From contig JASGHO010000001.1 in NCBI GenBank assembly GCA_047602305.1, positions 3,410,001 through 3,474,000 of the forward strand: a stretch of DNA of 64,000 nt, given 5' to 3'. Source of the stretch: Ancrocorticia sp047602305. Lineage in GTDB: Bacteria; Actinomycetota; Actinomycetes; Actinomycetales; Actinomycetaceae. Each line of letters starts with the position of its first letter. Within the stretch, counting starts at the first letter, position 1. Under the pieces are notes generated by a model, which ran no database searches, had not been told where the DNA came from, and saw only the letters and a list, made by a program, of their open reading frames with translations. Below are positions 40,748 through 48,887 of this stretch, one piece after another. The translations under genes and the position numbers were made by a program.

Positions 40748-42991
40748 GTGAAAAGACAGGTATGGGGTGGAGTGCAACGGGACTCGTGGAAAGGGGCAGG
40801 GCGAGTTGTTGCTGGGGCACTTGCGCTGGGGCTAGTGTTCCCCGGCGGTGCAGCGGTAGCGGCTCCGGAAGCGCCCGAAAGTTCTGAGATTGTTGTTGAC
40901 GCCGCGCAAGAGCCGTCGGCTGAAGTGAACGAGCCAGCGGTTGAAGCGCAAGAGCCAAACGCGGTTGTTGCTGACGATTCGGGAGATGTTGTTGAGTTCA
41001 ATAACCCGGGTTTTCAGACGTGTGTGGCTGATGCTGCTGGAATTGGTTCGTCAAAGCAAGTGACCAAGGGTGATCTTCGAAGGATCAGTGAGCTCTACTG
41101 TGACTCCTACAGTATTGTTGACATCTCTCCGCTTCAGTACGCCACCAATCTGACCTCGCTGACGTTAAGCGGATATGACTGGCCCGGGGAACAGAATCAG
41201 ATTAGTGATTTGACGCCTCTAGCAGGCCTCACCAAGCTCACGGATCTGAACCTTGCCCGCAATCTTGTCAGTGATCTGACCCCGCTGGCTGGTCTCGTCA
41301 ACCTCACATACTTGGGTTTGAGCGAGAATCAGGTGAGTGATGTGACGCCACTAGCTGGCCTCACGAACCTTACGGGCCTGGAGATCGAATCCAATAAGAT
41401 CAGTGATATCGCCGCTCTAGCGGGGTTAACGAAGCTGCAGGCCCTGGCTCTCCAAGACAACCAAATCGACGATGTGGCGCCGTTGGCGGGGTTGACCGAA
41501 CTGCTGTGGGTACATCTGCACAATAACTTGATCAGTGATATCACGCCCGTGGCTGGACTGACCAAGCTCTCGGACATCACGTTGTCCGGAAACCAGATTG
41601 TTGATGTGTCCCCGTTGGCCGGGCTCACCAATTTGGGAGCCCTCGCCCTATCGGACAATCAGATTGTTGATGTGTCCCCGTTGGTAGGGCTTACTGGACT
41701 GACAAATCTGTCCCTTAACAGAAATCCAATTGCTGATCTGACGCCATTGACTAGCCTCACCGAGCTGAAAGTGCTGGGACTTGGAGGAACCCATCCTGAT
41801 CTTGCTCTGTTGCAGGAGTTTGATAACCTCACCCATCTCAATCTCTCCGGGAACGAGATCAGTGATGCGAGCCTCCTCGCCGAGTTAACGAACCTTGTTT
41901 CCTTGGACCTATCCAACAACCAGATCAGTGACGTCACCCCGCTCGGAGGGCTGCCCAGCATGTTTCATCTGAATCTGGCGGGCAATCAGATCACTGATAT
42001 ATCGCCGCTTACATTCGCCGAGAGGATATGGCGGTTGGACGTGTCCAACCAGCACATCGAGCTTCCCGATGCCGTTTCAGGTGAGGCCTACGCTCTACCG
42101 CCGGTGTCCTGGTATGACGGCGCCGCGGTCCAACCAAAGATCAAGGACGGCCAGGGAGAAGTCGCGAATGGTTCAGTGACCTGGGACTTCCCCGAGGGTG
42201 GTGAAGGAACTCTTTCGTGGTCGAGAAATCAGGAGGACATGGAGGAAGACGGCTGGATGGGGATCCGATTCTCTGGAACCATGACCCAGACGGTGACATC
42301 TGGATCCCTCCCGCCGGGCGCGGGAGATCGCGTGGTACTGCGTTCAGGAAATCTGTATCAGAGCCGTAGCGATCTCTCCTCAGGCCCGTTTGACGTCGAG
42401 TTTTACTACGGACGCGCTGCCGACGAGACCTTCTTCGGCGATTGGGACGGCGACGGCGTCGACGGAATTGCGGTGCGGCGCGCGAACGCCTTCTATCTGA
42501 AGGAGACCGCGGCTCCGGGCAACGCCGATACGTTCTTCTACTACGGGCGTCCCAGCGACACGGTTCTCGTGGGCGATTGGGATGGTGACGGCGTCGACAC
42601 TCTGGCCGTACGGCGGGGAAATACCTACTTCCTCACGAACGGAACCAGCGGCGGTCAGGCCGACGAAGTGATCACGTACGGGCGCGCTGACGACGTGGTT
42701 CTTGTGGGTGATTGGGATGGTGACGGCGTCGATACGTTGGCGGTGCGCCGCGCAGACACCTATTTCTTCAAGAACCAGATTGCTGGTGGCCCTGCGGATA
42801 ACGTTGTTATCTTTGGATCACCGGATGACGTGATCCTTATTGGCGATTGGGATGGCGACGGCGTCGATACCCAGATGCTTCGCTACGACAAGCAGTTCCT
42901 TGCCTTCGCTTCCTTCGACCACGAGGGAGCAACGCATGAATTCGATCTTGGCAATGGAACGGAGACTGCTTACATCGCGGCACTGAAGTAG
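40748..42991 (+). CDS. Secreted leucine-rich-repeat protein with calcium-type repeats (2)
   Basis: 747 residues from GTG 40748 (CAGGGAGAATGCC upstream). It has the same architecture as the neighbour: signal peptide (VVAGALALGLVFPGGAAVAA), an acidic linker, N-terminal cap, ~14 LRRs of type NQISDVTPLAGLTNLTGLEI, and four C-terminal GDWDGDGVDTLAVRRG repeats, ending TETAYIAALK. It also lacks an LPXTG motif. The two genes arose by duplication: caps and tails are closely similar, LRRs more divergent. Expected to be surface or secreted, binding host or bacterial ligands; not proven. Confidence 0.88.
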   Translation: MKRQVWGGVQRDSWKGAGRVVAGALALGLVFPGGAAVAAPEAPESSEIVVDAAQEPSAEVNEPAVEAQEPNAVVADDSGDVVEFNNPGFQTCVADAAGIGSSKQVTKGDLRRISELYCDSYSIVDISPLQYATNLTSLTLSGYDWPGEQNQISDLTPLAGLTKLTDLNLARNLVSDLTPLAGLVNLTYLGLSENQVSDVTPLAGLTNLTGLEIESNKISDIAALAGLTKLQALALQDNQIDDVAPLAGLTELLWVHLHNNLISDITPVAGLTKLSDITLSGNQIVDVSPLAGLTNLGALALSDNQIVDVSPLVGLTGLTNLSLNRNPIADLTPLTSLTELKVLGLGGTHPDLALLQEFDNLTHLNLSGNEISDASLLAELTNLVSLDLSNNQISDVTPLGGLPSMFHLNLAGNQITDISPLTFAERIWRLDVSNQHIELPDAVSGEAYALPPVSWYDGAAVQPKIKDGQGEVANGSVTWDFPEGGEGTLSWSRNQEDMEEDGWMGIRFSGTMTQTVTSGSLPPGAGDRVVLRSGNLYQSRSDLSSGPFDVEFYYGRAADETFFGDWDGDGVDGIAVRRANAFYLKETAAPGNADTFFYYGRPSDTVLVGDWDGDGVDTLAVRRGNTYFLTNGTSGGQADEVITYGRADDVVLVGDWDGDGVDTLAVRRADTYFFKNQIAGGPADNVVIFGSPDDVILIGDWDGDGVDTQMLRYDKQFLAFASFDHEGATHEFDLGNGTETAYIAALK

Positions 42992-43042
42992 AGGCACGTA
43001 GCCGAGATTTCGGCATCTGGCGGAGATTTCACCAGTGACACA

Positions 43043-43072
43043 GATGGCCCGGCACCTCGGTACCGGGCCATC
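43043..43072. terminator. Hairpin terminator between LRR gene 2 and the GNAT gene
   Basis: GATGGCCCGG (43043-43052) and CCGGGCCATC (43063-43072) pair perfectly, and ACC/GGT extends the stem inward. It lies between convergent genes. Confidence 0.7.
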
Positions 43073-43199
43073 GCCTAGTGAACGGATGGATCAGAGTATT
43101 TGCTGATCAACATACGTGCCGGTCGACATACGTGACGATTGATGCAGCCAACCCGTGCGAGCGTCGTGTTGTCGTTCCGAAAGCCGTGACGGCTGGACG

Positions 43200-43646
43200 T
43201 CAGCCCTTGTAACGGTAGACGTTCGTCTCGCGCAGCTCGAAACCGGCCCGCTTGTAGAGGCGGTTGGCGGCCTCGCGCGTGGGACGGGAGGTGAGGTCCA
43301 CGCTCTTGGCTCCGATCGTTGCCGCATGGGCGACGGCGGCTTCCACCAGCTTCTGCCCGGCGCCCTGCCCGCGAGCCGCACCGTCCACCACGACGTCCTC
43401 CACCCAGGCGCGGCGGCCGGTGGGGATGTCGAAGGTGGCGAGGCTGAGCATGCCCAGGATCGGGCGGTGGCCCTCCGCGTCTGCTTCATCGGGACGGTAG
43501 ACGAAAAGATACACGGCGGGCTGCGCAACAAACTCCGCCACCTGCGCATCGGAGAGCGGAGGGGTGGAGGTGGAGAGCTGGGGGATGAGGGCATTCATGG
43601 CGGTCACCAGTTCGGGGCTGGTGGTATTGACGATTTCGACGCTCAT
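43200..43646 (-). CDS. GNAT-family N-acetyltransferase
   Basis: 148 residues. Motif A is VEDVVVDGAARGQGAGQKLVEAAVAHA with the acetyl-CoA loop RGQGAGQ, followed by LYKRAGFELRETNVYRY. Substrate unknown. It starts with AGAAAGGC upstream. The promoter region carries three ATATAT tracts spaced 20 bases apart (43731-43776). It lies downstream of nadE on the same strand with 177 bases between. Confidence 0.85.
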   Translation of the reverse strand: MSVEIVNTTSPELVTAMNALIPQLSTSTPPLSDAQVAEFVAQPAVYLFVYRPDEADAEGHRPILGMLSLATFDIPTGRRAWVEDVVVDGAARGQGAGQKLVEAAVAHAATIGAKSVDLTSRPTREAANRLYKRAGFELRETNVYRYKG

Positions 43647-43728
43647 GCGTGGAAGCCTTTCTGGGTTGTGAATTGAGGGTGAAGGTCTGTTGAGATTGAG
43701 GTTCGCGTACTAGTCGATGCAAAAATCG

Positions 43729-43778
43729 CCATATATGTTACCGCCGTGCCATATATGGCATGCCGGTGACATATATCC
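43729..43778. promoter_or_regulatory. Symmetric AT-tract array upstream of the GNAT gene
   Basis: ATATAT occurs at 43731, 43751 and 43771, exactly 20 bases apart. The outer parts are imperfect complements around the central CCATATATGG: ACCGCCGTGCC to the left mirrors GGCATGCCGGT to the right. Two-turn spacing on one DNA face suggests a cooperative operator; the bound protein is unknown. Confidence 0.45.
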
Positions 43779-43823
43779 GGAAATATGCATCAACTTCTCG
43801 AGACATCCTAAGGAATCAATCGT

Positions 43824-46034
43824 TTAGTTGCTCGTTGTGGGAACCCGGCGCAGATCGGCAAGCCACGCGGCAGACGAAGCATCCGAGGGCATGCGCCAGT
43901 CGCCGCGGGGGGAAAGCGTGCCGCCCGCCACGACCTTGGGGCCGTTGGGAAGTGTGGAGCGCTTGAACTGGTTGTTGAAGAAGCGGCGATGGAAGAGCTC
44001 CATCCAGCGGTAGATTTCGCCCAGTGTGTACTCGTGCCGCTCGTCCTCGGGCAAGCCCACCGGCCAGAAGCCCTGCTCGCGATTGTTCCACGCGTGCCAC
44101 TGGTAGAAGGCGATCTTGGAGGGGCGCAGCCCGTGGCGCAGCAGGTAGTACAGGGTGAAGTCCTGCAACTCGTAGGGCCCGATCTTCTGCTGGGTGGACT
44201 GAATGGTGGCGCCGTCCTTGGCCGGAACCAGCTCGGGTGAAATCTCGGTGTCCAGGATCGACTGCAAGATCTTGCCCACGTGCGAGCCGAACTGGTCGGA
44301 GGAAATGACCCAGCGAATGAGGTGCTGCATGAGGGTCTTGGGAACACCGGGATTGACATTGTAGTGGCTCATGTGGTCACCCACGCCGAAGGTGCACCAG
44401 CCGAGTGCCAGTTCGGAAAGATCGCCGGTTCCCAGCACGATCCCGCCCTTTTCATTGGCGAGACGGAAAAGGAAATCGGTGCGCAGGCCCGCCTGCACGT
44501 TCTCGAAGGTGACGTCGTAGACTTCCTCACCCGAGGCAAACGGATGGCCCATATCCGCGAGCATCTGTGAGGCTGCCGGGCGGATGTCGATCTCCTCGAA
44601 GCTCACGCCGAGGCTCTCGCCGAGCCGGTAAGCGTTGCTCTTGGTGTGATCGGAGGTGGCGAAGCCGGGAAGCGTGTAGGCGAGGATGTCCGTGCGTGGC
44701 CGCCCGAGCAGATCCATGGCACGTGCCGCCACGATGAGGGCGTGCGTGGAGTCCAGGCCTCCAGAGACACCGATGACCAGCTTCGGGTTGCCGATTGCCC
44801 GAAGGCGCTGAGTGATGCCATACACCTGAATGTTGTAGGCCTCGTAGCAATCCTGATTGAGCTGCGCCTCGTCATCGGGAACGAAGGGGAAACGATCGAC
44901 GGGGCGGCGAAGCCCCAGATCTTCCCGTGGTGGATTGAGAGTGTAGATGACGGTGCGGAAGTTCTCCGAGTTGTTTCCGAACGCCCCGCTTTCGGTGCCG
45001 ATGCCAAGCACACGCCGATTGTCGTCAAACGTTCCCTGGCGCATCCGTTCCTGACGCAGGACGTCGAGATCCACGTCCGCCACTGTCACCTGCGCTTCGA
45101 GCGAGAAACGTGGCGATGACGCCAGCTCCTTGCCCATCTCGTAGATCATCGCCTGGCCATCCCACGACAGGTCCGTGGAGGACTCTCCGGTGCCTGCGGC
45201 GGTGTAGACGTAGGCGGCGTTGCAACGCATCGAAGCAGCCTTGACCAGCGAGTTACGATCGGCGGCGCGGCCCACGGTGATGGGCGAGCCGGAGATGTTG
45301 ATGAGTACCGAGGCTCCGGCCAGAGCAGCACGGGACGACGGCGGCACCGGCACCCACATGTCCTCGCACACCTCCACGTGGAAGGTGAAACCGGGAACGT
45401 CCTTGGCACGGAAGAGCAGATCCGGGCCGAAGGGCACGGTGGGCGGGACGGCGTCGTAATCAAAGAAGGCGTCGAGATCTGAGCCGAAGAAATCGCCGGA
45501 GCCACCCCTGATGTGACCTGACTCTGCGAAACCGGGGTTGTCTTCTACGCCGCCGAAGACGTCGTCGAATCCACGCACACCGGGCAGCTCGATCTCCTGG
45601 CCCGTCTGGTCGTCACCGGCGGCGAAGTGGCGCTTCTCGTAGAACTCCCGATAGTTGGGGATGTAGGACTTGGGCACCACGCCGAGTACCCGCCCGCGAT
45701 GGATCACCACGGCACAGTTGTAGAGGCGATTCCCCTTGGGAAGCGGCGCGCCGACGACGATAACCGGCAGCAACTCCACCGAACCAGCCCGGACGGCCTC
45801 GATCGCCTCAAGCGTCTGCGAGAGCAGCACATCCTGCAGGAACAGATCATCGATGTTGTATCCGGTGAGGGAAAGCTCCGGGAAGGCCGCGAGCGCCACT
45901 CCATCATCGGAGCACTGGGACGCCACCTCCAGGATGGCGGCCGCGTTGGCGAGCGGCTGGGCGGGATGAACGGGCAACGTGCATGCGGCGATCCGGGCAA
46001 GGCCCTGCGCATAGATGGAGTAGAAGCTTTCCAT
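43824..46034 (-). CDS. nadE: Glutamine-dependent NAD+ synthetase
   Basis: 736 residues. The N-terminal nitrilase-type glutaminase has its triad: Glu in FPELSLTGYN, Lys in VPKSYIPNY and Cys in VEVCEDMW. The C-terminal synthetase has the P-loop VSGGLDSTHALIV and DMGHPFASGEEVYDVT. Mycobacterial NadE is ~680 residues; the extra length is in a Gly/Asp-rich insert near 145-190 (FDDVFGGVEDNPGF...). A -10-like CAGAAT ends 7 bases before the ATG, so the message may be leaderless. Confidence 0.96.
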   Translation of the reverse strand: MESFYSIYAQGLARIAACTLPVHPAQPLANAAAILEVASQCSDDGVALAAFPELSLTGYNIDDLFLQDVLLSQTLEAIEAVRAGSVELLPVIVVGAPLPKGNRLYNCAVVIHRGRVLGVVPKSYIPNYREFYEKRHFAAGDDQTGQEIELPGVRGFDDVFGGVEDNPGFAESGHIRGGSGDFFGSDLDAFFDYDAVPPTVPFGPDLLFRAKDVPGFTFHVEVCEDMWVPVPPSSRAALAGASVLINISGSPITVGRAADRNSLVKAASMRCNAAYVYTAAGTGESSTDLSWDGQAMIYEMGKELASSPRFSLEAQVTVADVDLDVLRQERMRQGTFDDNRRVLGIGTESGAFGNNSENFRTVIYTLNPPREDLGLRRPVDRFPFVPDDEAQLNQDCYEAYNIQVYGITQRLRAIGNPKLVIGVSGGLDSTHALIVAARAMDLLGRPRTDILAYTLPGFATSDHTKSNAYRLGESLGVSFEEIDIRPAASQMLADMGHPFASGEEVYDVTFENVQAGLRTDFLFRLANEKGGIVLGTGDLSELALGWCTFGVGDHMSHYNVNPGVPKTLMQHLIRWVISSDQFGSHVGKILQSILDTEISPELVPAKDGATIQSTQQKIGPYELQDFTLYYLLRHGLRPSKIAFYQWHAWNNREQGFWPVGLPEDERHEYTLGEIYRWMELFHRRFFNNQFKRSTLPNGPKVVAGGTLSPRGDWRMPSDASSAAWLADLRRVPTTSN

Positions 46035-46221
46035 GGGTTACATTCTGCCAGAGCCCGCCGATAAGAAATGTTCCGGCGACCAGAAGCGGACGATTGTTAC
46101 GGATAGAACCGGGCGGGCGCCGTCGTCGGAAAATGAACATACGTGAATGCGAACGAGGCGACGCGCGGCCGGAAACGTAAGCGAGAGGACGCCGTCGTTC
46201 CGCTGCAAACGGATGTGCCCA

Positions 46222-46300
46222 AAGGATTGAGGAAAATGGAAAGGATTGAGTCCGCGGAAGCTATCTGCGGACTCAATCCTTTCCGAAAAACTCAATCCTT
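46222..46300. repeat. Dispersed palindromic element, family A, copy 2
   Basis: GGAAAGGATTGAGTCCGC (46238-46255) pairs perfectly over 18 bp with GCGGACTCAATCCTTTCC (46267-46284), loop GGAAGCTATCT. Outer arms AAGGATTGAG (46222-46231) and CTCAATCCTT (46291-46300) form a second stem. It is the better preserved of the two family A copies; copy 1 is at 8041-8123. Confidence 0.85.
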
Positions 46301-46380
46301 TGGAGGTGTCGGCCCGGTGTTCGTGGAGGTGTCGGCCCGGTGTTCGTGGAGGTGTCGGCCCGGTGTTTGTGGAAGTGTAG
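46301..46380. repeat. 23-base tandem repeat, 3.5 copies
   Basis: TGGAGGTGTCGGCCCGGTGT plus TCG is repeated at 46301, 46324 and 46347, the third with TTG, then a partial TGGAAGTGTAG. It begins exactly where the family A palindrome ends. No spacers separate the units, so it is not a CRISPR. Confidence 0.9.
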
Positions 46381-46436
46381 CTCCCTGGGTCAACGACGAC
46401 GGCGTCTCGTGGTTACTTCTGCGGCGAGAGCAGACA

Positions 46437-46474
46437 GAACGTCCGGCCCACCCAGAAGGGCGAACCGGACGTTC
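46437..46474 (-). terminator. Hairpin terminator of the GntR/ABC operon
   Basis: GAACGTCCGG (46437-46446) and CCGGACGTTC (46465-46474) pair perfectly over 10 bp. It lies about 100 bases beyond the stop of the leftward-reading permease gene. Confidence 0.6.
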
Positions 46475-46577
46475 CGTTTGATACTCATCTGCTGACGGAT
46501 CAGGATGCTGGTTCCAGCGATCGCCGAACCTGTCACCGCCGGATCAGTTACCACCAGACCTGTCACCACCAGACCTG

Positions 46578-47357
46578 TTAGCGGCGAATGGGGAGGCGAC
46601 TGATCAGCAGCCAGTTGAGTGCGGTCAGGATGACGATCTCCAGGCTGGTCTGTGCCACGAAAGTGGCCATCGGATGGGAGAACACCAGGAAGTCTTTCCA
46701 GTCGAACACGTTGATGCCGAAGCCGAAAAGGGCCGGGCCGATAACCGCGATGATTACGAAGATGCCCACCGGAATCCACCACGGAAGTCGTACGAACACC
46801 AGGGCGATGAAGTAGCCGGCGCTATGCGCGTAGAGCATGAGAAGGAACGTGGCCAGCGGCGCCCACCACAGGACCGTACCCGGGAAGGTGAACGGGATAT
46901 CGATCCCTTCCGGTATCTGCGGTGCCACGTTCCCGGAGAAGTCTCCGATGATGATGAAGTGGGCGAGGAGAGCCACGGTTGCCACGAGCGTCATAAACGC
47001 GGCGCTCGCGAGCCACACCTTCATGTTCATCGTGAGGATTGCGCGGCGGCTCATTCCGGCACCCAGATAGGTGCGGGCGGTGGCGCCGCTGACGATGGAG
47101 GTAATCCAGGCGACGAACGCGGTAATGAAGATGACAACGAAACCGACGGGTGCGATCCACACGAACTGGCCGGCAGAGATCTTGTCAAGGATGTCGGACC
47201 CGTTCACCTCGAAAATGAAGTTTGTGCCCAGGAGCCAGCGAAGAAGCAAGAGAATCGGATATACCGACAGGGTAATGACGATCGACCAGACGTTGGAGAG
47301 CAGTTGCTCCTTGATCGCCGAGCGCGTCACCTTGCGGTACGAAACGGAGGTATTCAC
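46578..47357 (-). CDS. ABC transporter permease of a YtrA-type locus
   Basis: 259 residues with about six membrane helices (SIVITLSVYPILLLLRWLLG; PVGFVVIFITAFVAWITSIV; FMTLVATVALLAHFIIIGDF; and three more). TARTYLGAGMSRRAILTMNM resembles the coupling segment of ABC-2-like exporters. It overlaps the ATPase gene by 4 bases and is the last gene of a GntR-ATPase-permease operon, a layout used for cell-envelope stress or antimicrobial peptide response in Gram-positives. Substrate unknown. Confidence 0.85.
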   Translation of the reverse strand: MNTSVSYRKVTRSAIKEQLLSNVWSIVITLSVYPILLLLRWLLGTNFIFEVNGSDILDKISAGQFVWIAPVGFVVIFITAFVAWITSIVSGATARTYLGAGMSRRAILTMNMKVWLASAAFMTLVATVALLAHFIIIGDFSGNVAPQIPEGIDIPFTFPGTVLWWAPLATFLLMLYAHSAGYFIALVFVRLPWWIPVGIFVIIAVIGPALFGFGINVFDWKDFLVFSHPMATFVAQTSLEIVILTALNWLLISRLPIRR

Positions 47358-48169
47358 AGCGATTCTCCCTTCAGGAACTGGTCCCGCTGGGCGGGAGTGA
47401 GGGTGAGGTCCATGAGAACCTCGGTCAGGTTCGGCAGCTTGCCGTTGGTGCGGTGGCGCTCGCGGACGTCGTCGATGTCGCCGTGCTCGATGATGGCGCC
47501 TTGATCGATGAACACCACGGAGTCCAACAGGTCCTCAACTTCCTCGATGAGGTGGGAGGACATGATGATGGTGCGCGGATTTTGCGCGTAGTCCGCGAGA
47601 AGGGTGCGATAGAAGAGTTCGCGGGCCACGGCGTCCATGCCCAGATGCACCTCGTCGAAGATGGTGATGGGGCAGCGGGCGGCAAGCCCGAGAATGGCGA
47701 AGAACGCCGACTTCTGGCCGCGCGAGAGCTTGTCCGGCTTCTTCCTCGGGTTGAGCTTGAAGAGGTCGAGCAGGTACTGGGCGAAGTTCTCGTCCCAGTT
47801 GGGGCGGGTCTCGCGCCATAGCTTGAGGGTTTTCTTCATCTTCTCGTCGCCGAACACGGCCATGGCGTCGCCCGAGTTGCAGACGGCCGCCATCGCGTCC
47901 GTGTTCTCGAAGACGGGCGTGCCGCCCACGAGAATCTGGCCGTGCTGGGGGCGAAGCTGGCCTCCGGTCAGGAGGGCCAAGGTGGACTTTCCAGAGCCGT
48001 TGCGGCCCAGGAGCCCGGTGAAGGAACCTGCGGTGATCTGAAGGTTGACGTTGGAGATAACGTTCGTGCGGTGCAACTCGTAGTGGAAATCGACGTTCTG
48101 GAAGTCGATGGACAGGGGCTGGGCTGCGTGAAGCTGCGGTGCGGGCGCCTGTGGTGCGTTCGGCGTCAT
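47354..48169 (-). CDS. ABC transporter ATPase of a YtrA-type locus
   Basis: 271 residues. Walker A is LLGRNGSGKSTLALL, the signature is the variant LSRGQKSAFFAILGL in place of LSGGQ, and Walker B is ITIFDEVHLGMD. The SRGQKS signature and FDEV are typical of YtrB-like export ATPases. A Pro/Ala-rich N-terminal tail of about 18 residues precedes it. Start ATG 48169 overlaps the GntR stop. Confidence 0.9.
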   Translation of the reverse strand: MTPNAPQAPAPQLHAAQPLSIDFQNVDFHYELHRTNVISNVNLQITAGSFTGLLGRNGSGKSTLALLTGGQLRPQHGQILVGGTPVFENTDAMAAVCNSGDAMAVFGDEKMKKTLKLWRETRPNWDENFAQYLLDLFKLNPRKKPDKLSRGQKSAFFAILGLAARCPITIFDEVHLGMDAVARELFYRTLLADYAQNPRTIIMSSHLIEEVEDLLDSVVFIDQGAIIEHGDIDDVRERHRTNGKLPNLTEVLMDLTLTPAQRDQFLKGESL

Positions 48170-48573
48170 GAGAGATCCTTTCCCTCGGACGAGCCGGTGG
48201 GCTCGAATCGTGAAGAGCTGAAGTGCTCGCGGGCAATGCCGATGATGGAGTCTGGGGCGAGGCCCAGAGCGAGGCCCTCGTCGAGGGCGGGAATGAGTAC
48301 GTCGCTTGCGTAGCCGGCGCGGCCCGCCTGACGCAGAATGTCCGGTGCCGCAGCGGTGACGAACATGCCGATCCCGCGGCGCTTCTCCACGCTTCCTTCG
48401 TCAACCAGGAGCGCGAAAGCCTTGTTGGCCGTGGCCGGGTTGATGCGGTGGGTGGTGGCGTACTGGGTGGTGGACATGAGCTTGTCTCCGGGCTTGAGTT
48501 CGCTGGTCAGTATCCTGCGGCGAATGTCCTCGGCGATCTGCTGGTAGATCGGGCGATCGTCCGTGAAGTTCAT
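48166..48573 (-). CDS. YtrA-type GntR-family repressor
   Basis: 135 residues, the short YtrA subfamily: winged helix (PIYQQIAEDIRRRILTSELKPGDKLMSTTQYATTHRINPATANKAF) followed by a short dimerisation tail rather than a ligand domain. AGGAGG precedes the ATG. It heads the operon with the ABC ATPase and permease and probably represses it through the inverted repeat at 48599-48622. Confidence 0.92.
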   Translation of the reverse strand: MNFTDDRPIYQQIAEDIRRRILTSELKPGDKLMSTTQYATTHRINPATANKAFALLVDEGSVEKRRGIGMFVTAAAPDILRQAGRAGYASDVLIPALDEGLALGLAPDSIIGIAREHFSSSRFEPTGSSEGKDLS

Positions 48574-48887
48574 ACCGGAGACACCTCCTTAGTTCCTTGG
48601 TTAGTTACACCACTAATTAACCATAGAACCGACGACGGCGTCAAGCCTTCACTTTCGTTTTGCCTTGCGTTCGGTGCTGGGTGGGTGGGTTGTGGGGCGC
48701 GGCGTGAGGGTTTGGGGCTTGCTGGCTCACGGGCGCGTCGGTGGGTGAAGTGCGAGGTGGGAGGTGTGGTGTGGGGTACTGGTGGCGCGGGGCGTCGTCG
48801 TCGAAAATACTTCTTGTCATATCGCAGCGATATATCGAGATGTGCGGTAGTGTTGCAGTTCAGTACCTGAATGAGGATCGAGGACTG
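48574..48887. other. Divergent region between the GntR operon and the symporter gene
   Basis: 314 bases. It holds the probable GntR operator (48599-48622), a motif copy GACGACGGCGTC (48631-48642), a GT-rich low-complexity stretch (48660-48780), GGCGTCGTCGTCG at about 48791, and CATATCGCAGCGATATATCG (48818-48837), an imperfect palindrome that may be a symporter operator. Confidence 0.5.
48599..48622. promoter_or_regulatory. Probable operator of the YtrA-type regulator
   Basis: GGTTAGT-TACACC-ACTAATTAACC contains the inverted repeat TTAGT-N6-ACTAA inside GGTTA/TAACC ends, just upstream of the AGGAGG of the gntR gene. AT-rich palindromes with TTAGT-type halves near the start are usual for this subfamily. 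Confidence 0.5.

Larger units (their letters stand above)
46035..46577. other. Repeat-rich intergenic region between nadE and the ABC permease gene
   Basis: 543 bases. Contents: motif copies at 46116-46127 (GGCGCCGTCGTC), 46188-46199 (one mismatch) and 46395-46406; palindromic element A2 (46222-46300); a 23-base tandem repeat abutting it (46301-46380); a terminator for the leftward ABC operon (46437-46474); and ACCTGT(C/T)A-CACC repeats at 46527-46577. No gene is supported. Confidence 0.7.

Noticed and set aside
38078..42991. LPXTG-anchored surface proteins
   Set aside because: I looked for LPXTG plus a hydrophobic tail at both C-termini; they end in AYAARLR and AYIAALK without either.
46301..46380. 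CRISPR-like array
   Set aside because: Units are contiguous with no spacers, and no cas genes are present. The same holds for the repeats at 51005-51088 and 59800-59889.
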